Source: Cyanobacteria bacterium RUI128 (lineage in GTDB: Bacteria > Cyanobacteriota > Vampirovibrionia > Gastranaerophilales > Gastranaerophilaceae). From it: a DNA stretch of 22,471 nt. Within the stretch, counting starts at the first letter, position 1; every line of letters begins with the position of its first letter. Below the pieces are notes generated by a model. That model ran no database searches. It worked only from the letters and a program-made list of their open reading frames with translations, and was not told where the DNA came from. The stretch is taken from positions 1-22,471 of the forward strand of contig JAILHQ010000007.1 of NCBI GenBank assembly GCA_024695725.1, written 5' to 3'. A program made the translations under genes and the position numbers. Shown one piece after another: positions 21,443 through 22,471 of the stretch.

Positions 21443-22164
21443 ACAAATATATTGCATCCTCTGGCCTGTGTTCAAGAAGAAAAGCTGATGAGCTAATTGA
21501 AAGCGGTGTTGTAAACGTTAACGGTAAAATTGTAAAAGAACTTGGCTATCAGGTTGGACCAAAGGATAAAGTTTTTGTGAATAAAGTTCTTCTTCACCCT
21601 AAAAAACTTGAATATTACAGATTTTACAAACCTGCAGGTTACATCACAACCTCGGATGATGAAAAAGGCAGAAAAACTATATATGACATTATTCCAAAGG
21701 AATTATCAGAACTAAAACCTGTCGGAAGGCTTGATAAAGACTCTACCGGGTTGTTGATAATGACAAACGACGGCGATTTGATAAATCAACTTACACATCC
21801 GTCAATAAAAGTCAATAAGGTATATATTGTTTCTGTTGAAGGAAAAGTCGGCATAAAAGATTTAGAAACAATGTATAAGGGAATAGAGATAGAAAAAGAT
21901 AAGACAGCTTATGCTGATGCTCAGATTATTGAGTTTGACAAAACATCAACTATGCTGCAGGTGGTTTTGACACAAGGGTTAAACAGACAGATAAGAAAAA
22001 TGTTTGACTTTTTAGGACATCCTGTAATCTCATTAAAAAGAGTACAACACGCAACTATATCAATTGAAGGTTTAAAAAGAGGTCAAATAAAACCTATTAA
22101 ACCAGCACAGATAAAAGAGTTAAGAAAATATCTTGAAAAACTTGAAAAGGCAAAAAATGATTAA
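21430..22164 (+). CDS. rRNA pseudouridine synthase, RsuA/RluB family
   Basis: A 244-residue enzyme that isomerises a uridine in rRNA. An N-terminal S4 RNA-binding domain (about 2-48: Arg-Leu-Asn-Lys-Tyr-Ile-Ala-Ser-Ser-Gly) is followed by the catalytic domain with Gly-Arg-Leu-Asp102-Lys-Asp-Ser-Thr-Gly-Leu-Leu, in which Asp102 is the nucleophile, and Gln-Gly-Leu-Asn-Arg-Gln-Ile-Arg-Lys-Met near 188-197. The RluB subgroup is most likely but RluE/RsuA cannot be excluded, so no symbol is given. The start is inside the thioesterase gene with GAGGA 7 bases upstream. It overlaps coaE by 8 bases, so the three genes form one translationally coupled operon. Confidence 0.92.
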   Translation: MQRLNKYIASSGLCSRRKADELIESGVVNVNGKIVKELGYQVGPKDKVFVNKVLLHPKKLEYYRFYKPAGYITTSDDEKGRKTIYDIIPKELSELKPVGRLDKDSTGLLIMTNDGDLINQLTHPSIKVNKVYIVSVEGKVGIKDLETMYKGIEIEKDKTAYADAQIIEFDKTSTMLQVVLTQGLNRQIRKMFDFLGHPVISLKRVQHATISIEGLKRGQIKPIKPAQIKELRKYLEKLEKAKND

Positions 22165-22471
22165 GTATGCAATTGTAGGAAATATTGCCTCAGGCAAATC
22201 AGAAATGGAAAAAATACTTGATAAACACGGGTTTGTAGTGCTTGATACAGACCTAATGGCTCACGATATTCTTATGGACAGACCTGACGTTCCAAATGCC
22301 TTTTCGGAATACGATGTTTTTGAATACGGCAAACTTTCAAAAGAAAAACTTGGGAAACTTGTATTCAACAACAACGATTTAAAATTAAAACTTGAATCTA
22401 TAGTACATCCTTTGATAAAAGAAGAAATTGAATCTGCATTCAATGTTTATGCAGACGAAGAGGCCATCTTT
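22157..22471 (+). CDS. coaE: Dephospho-CoA kinase, N-terminal part (3' end outside window)
   Basis: The first 105 codons of the kinase that phosphorylates dephospho-CoA in the last step of CoA synthesis. The Walker A loop is Gly-Asn-Ile-Ala-Ser-Gly-Lys-Ser (8-15), where most CoaE have Gly-Gly-Ile-Gly-Ser-Gly-Lys-Ser. Asp-Thr-Asp-Leu-Met-Ala-His (30-36) holds the substrate-binding Asp and His, and His-Pro-Leu-Ile appears near 85-88 as in the family. The start overlaps the pseudouridine synthase stop by 8 bases; no separate Shine-Dalgarno is obvious, in keeping with coupling. Confidence 0.9.
   Translation, partial: MIKYAIVGNIASGKSEMEKILDKHGFVVLDTDLMAHDILMDRPDVPNAFSEYDVFEYGKLSKEKLGKLVFNNNDLKLKLESIVHPLIKEEIESAFNVYADEEAIF

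Overview
The window looks like a chromosomal stretch of a low-GC, diderm, host-associated bacterium. The best guess is Candidatus Gastranaerophilales (Melainabacteria/Vampirovibrionia, the non-photosynthetic sister group of Cyanobacteria). The evidence is indirect. There is an MCE/MlaD lipid-transfer protein and a meso-DAP-type MurE, which fit a diderm envelope. The tRNA gene has no encoded CCA. Large GLUG-type beta-helix proteins share a fixed N-terminal coiled coil, and short Phe-x-Gly tags occur near a protein N-terminus; both are features I associate with that lineage. No database search was possible, so the taxonomic call is an inference.

Layout. Positions 1-6100 hold the last 45 codons of one GLUG-type protein and a complete paralogue of it (3152-6100). 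Between them lie an orphan solute-binding protein on the minus strand and a plus-strand pair: a formyltransferase-fold protein and an endonuclease IV-like TIM barrel. Positions 6124-12011 are a tight minus-strand three-gene operon: two uncharacterised multi-pass membrane proteins, which look distantly related to each other, followed by an intracellular GH13 (alpha-amylase family) enzyme. Positions 12295-16501 carry cell-wall genes: ftsI (class B PBP), murE with its own promoter, and a short nagA-like deacetylase. Positions 16568-19100 are an MCE-domain protein, upp and deoB in one tight run. A 58-residue ferredoxin (19222-19398) follows with its own promoter, leader hairpin and strong terminator. 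After that come a candidate 23-codon minus-strand gene, a tRNA-Arg(ACG) with its terminator, and an HNH-type protein. The window ends in an overlapping plus-strand operon: thioesterase, pseudouridine synthase and coaE (cut by the window edge).

How the parts work together. ftsI, murE and nagA serve septal peptidoglycan synthesis and amino-sugar recycling. upp and deoB salvage uracil and (deoxy)ribose phosphate. The right end is a housekeeping operon whose genes overlap. The left 12 kb is lineage-specific material and the most likely place for undescribed biology: GLUG proteins with constant ends, variable middles and no signal peptide, and a membrane-protein/GH13 operon.

A pattern across the window is that several operon-leading genes (SBP, ftsI, MCE, thioesterase) have no Shine-Dalgarno sequence and carry a -10 box only 6-7 bases before the ATG, which suggests leaderless mRNAs. 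Most operon-internal genes instead have good Shine-Dalgarno sequences.
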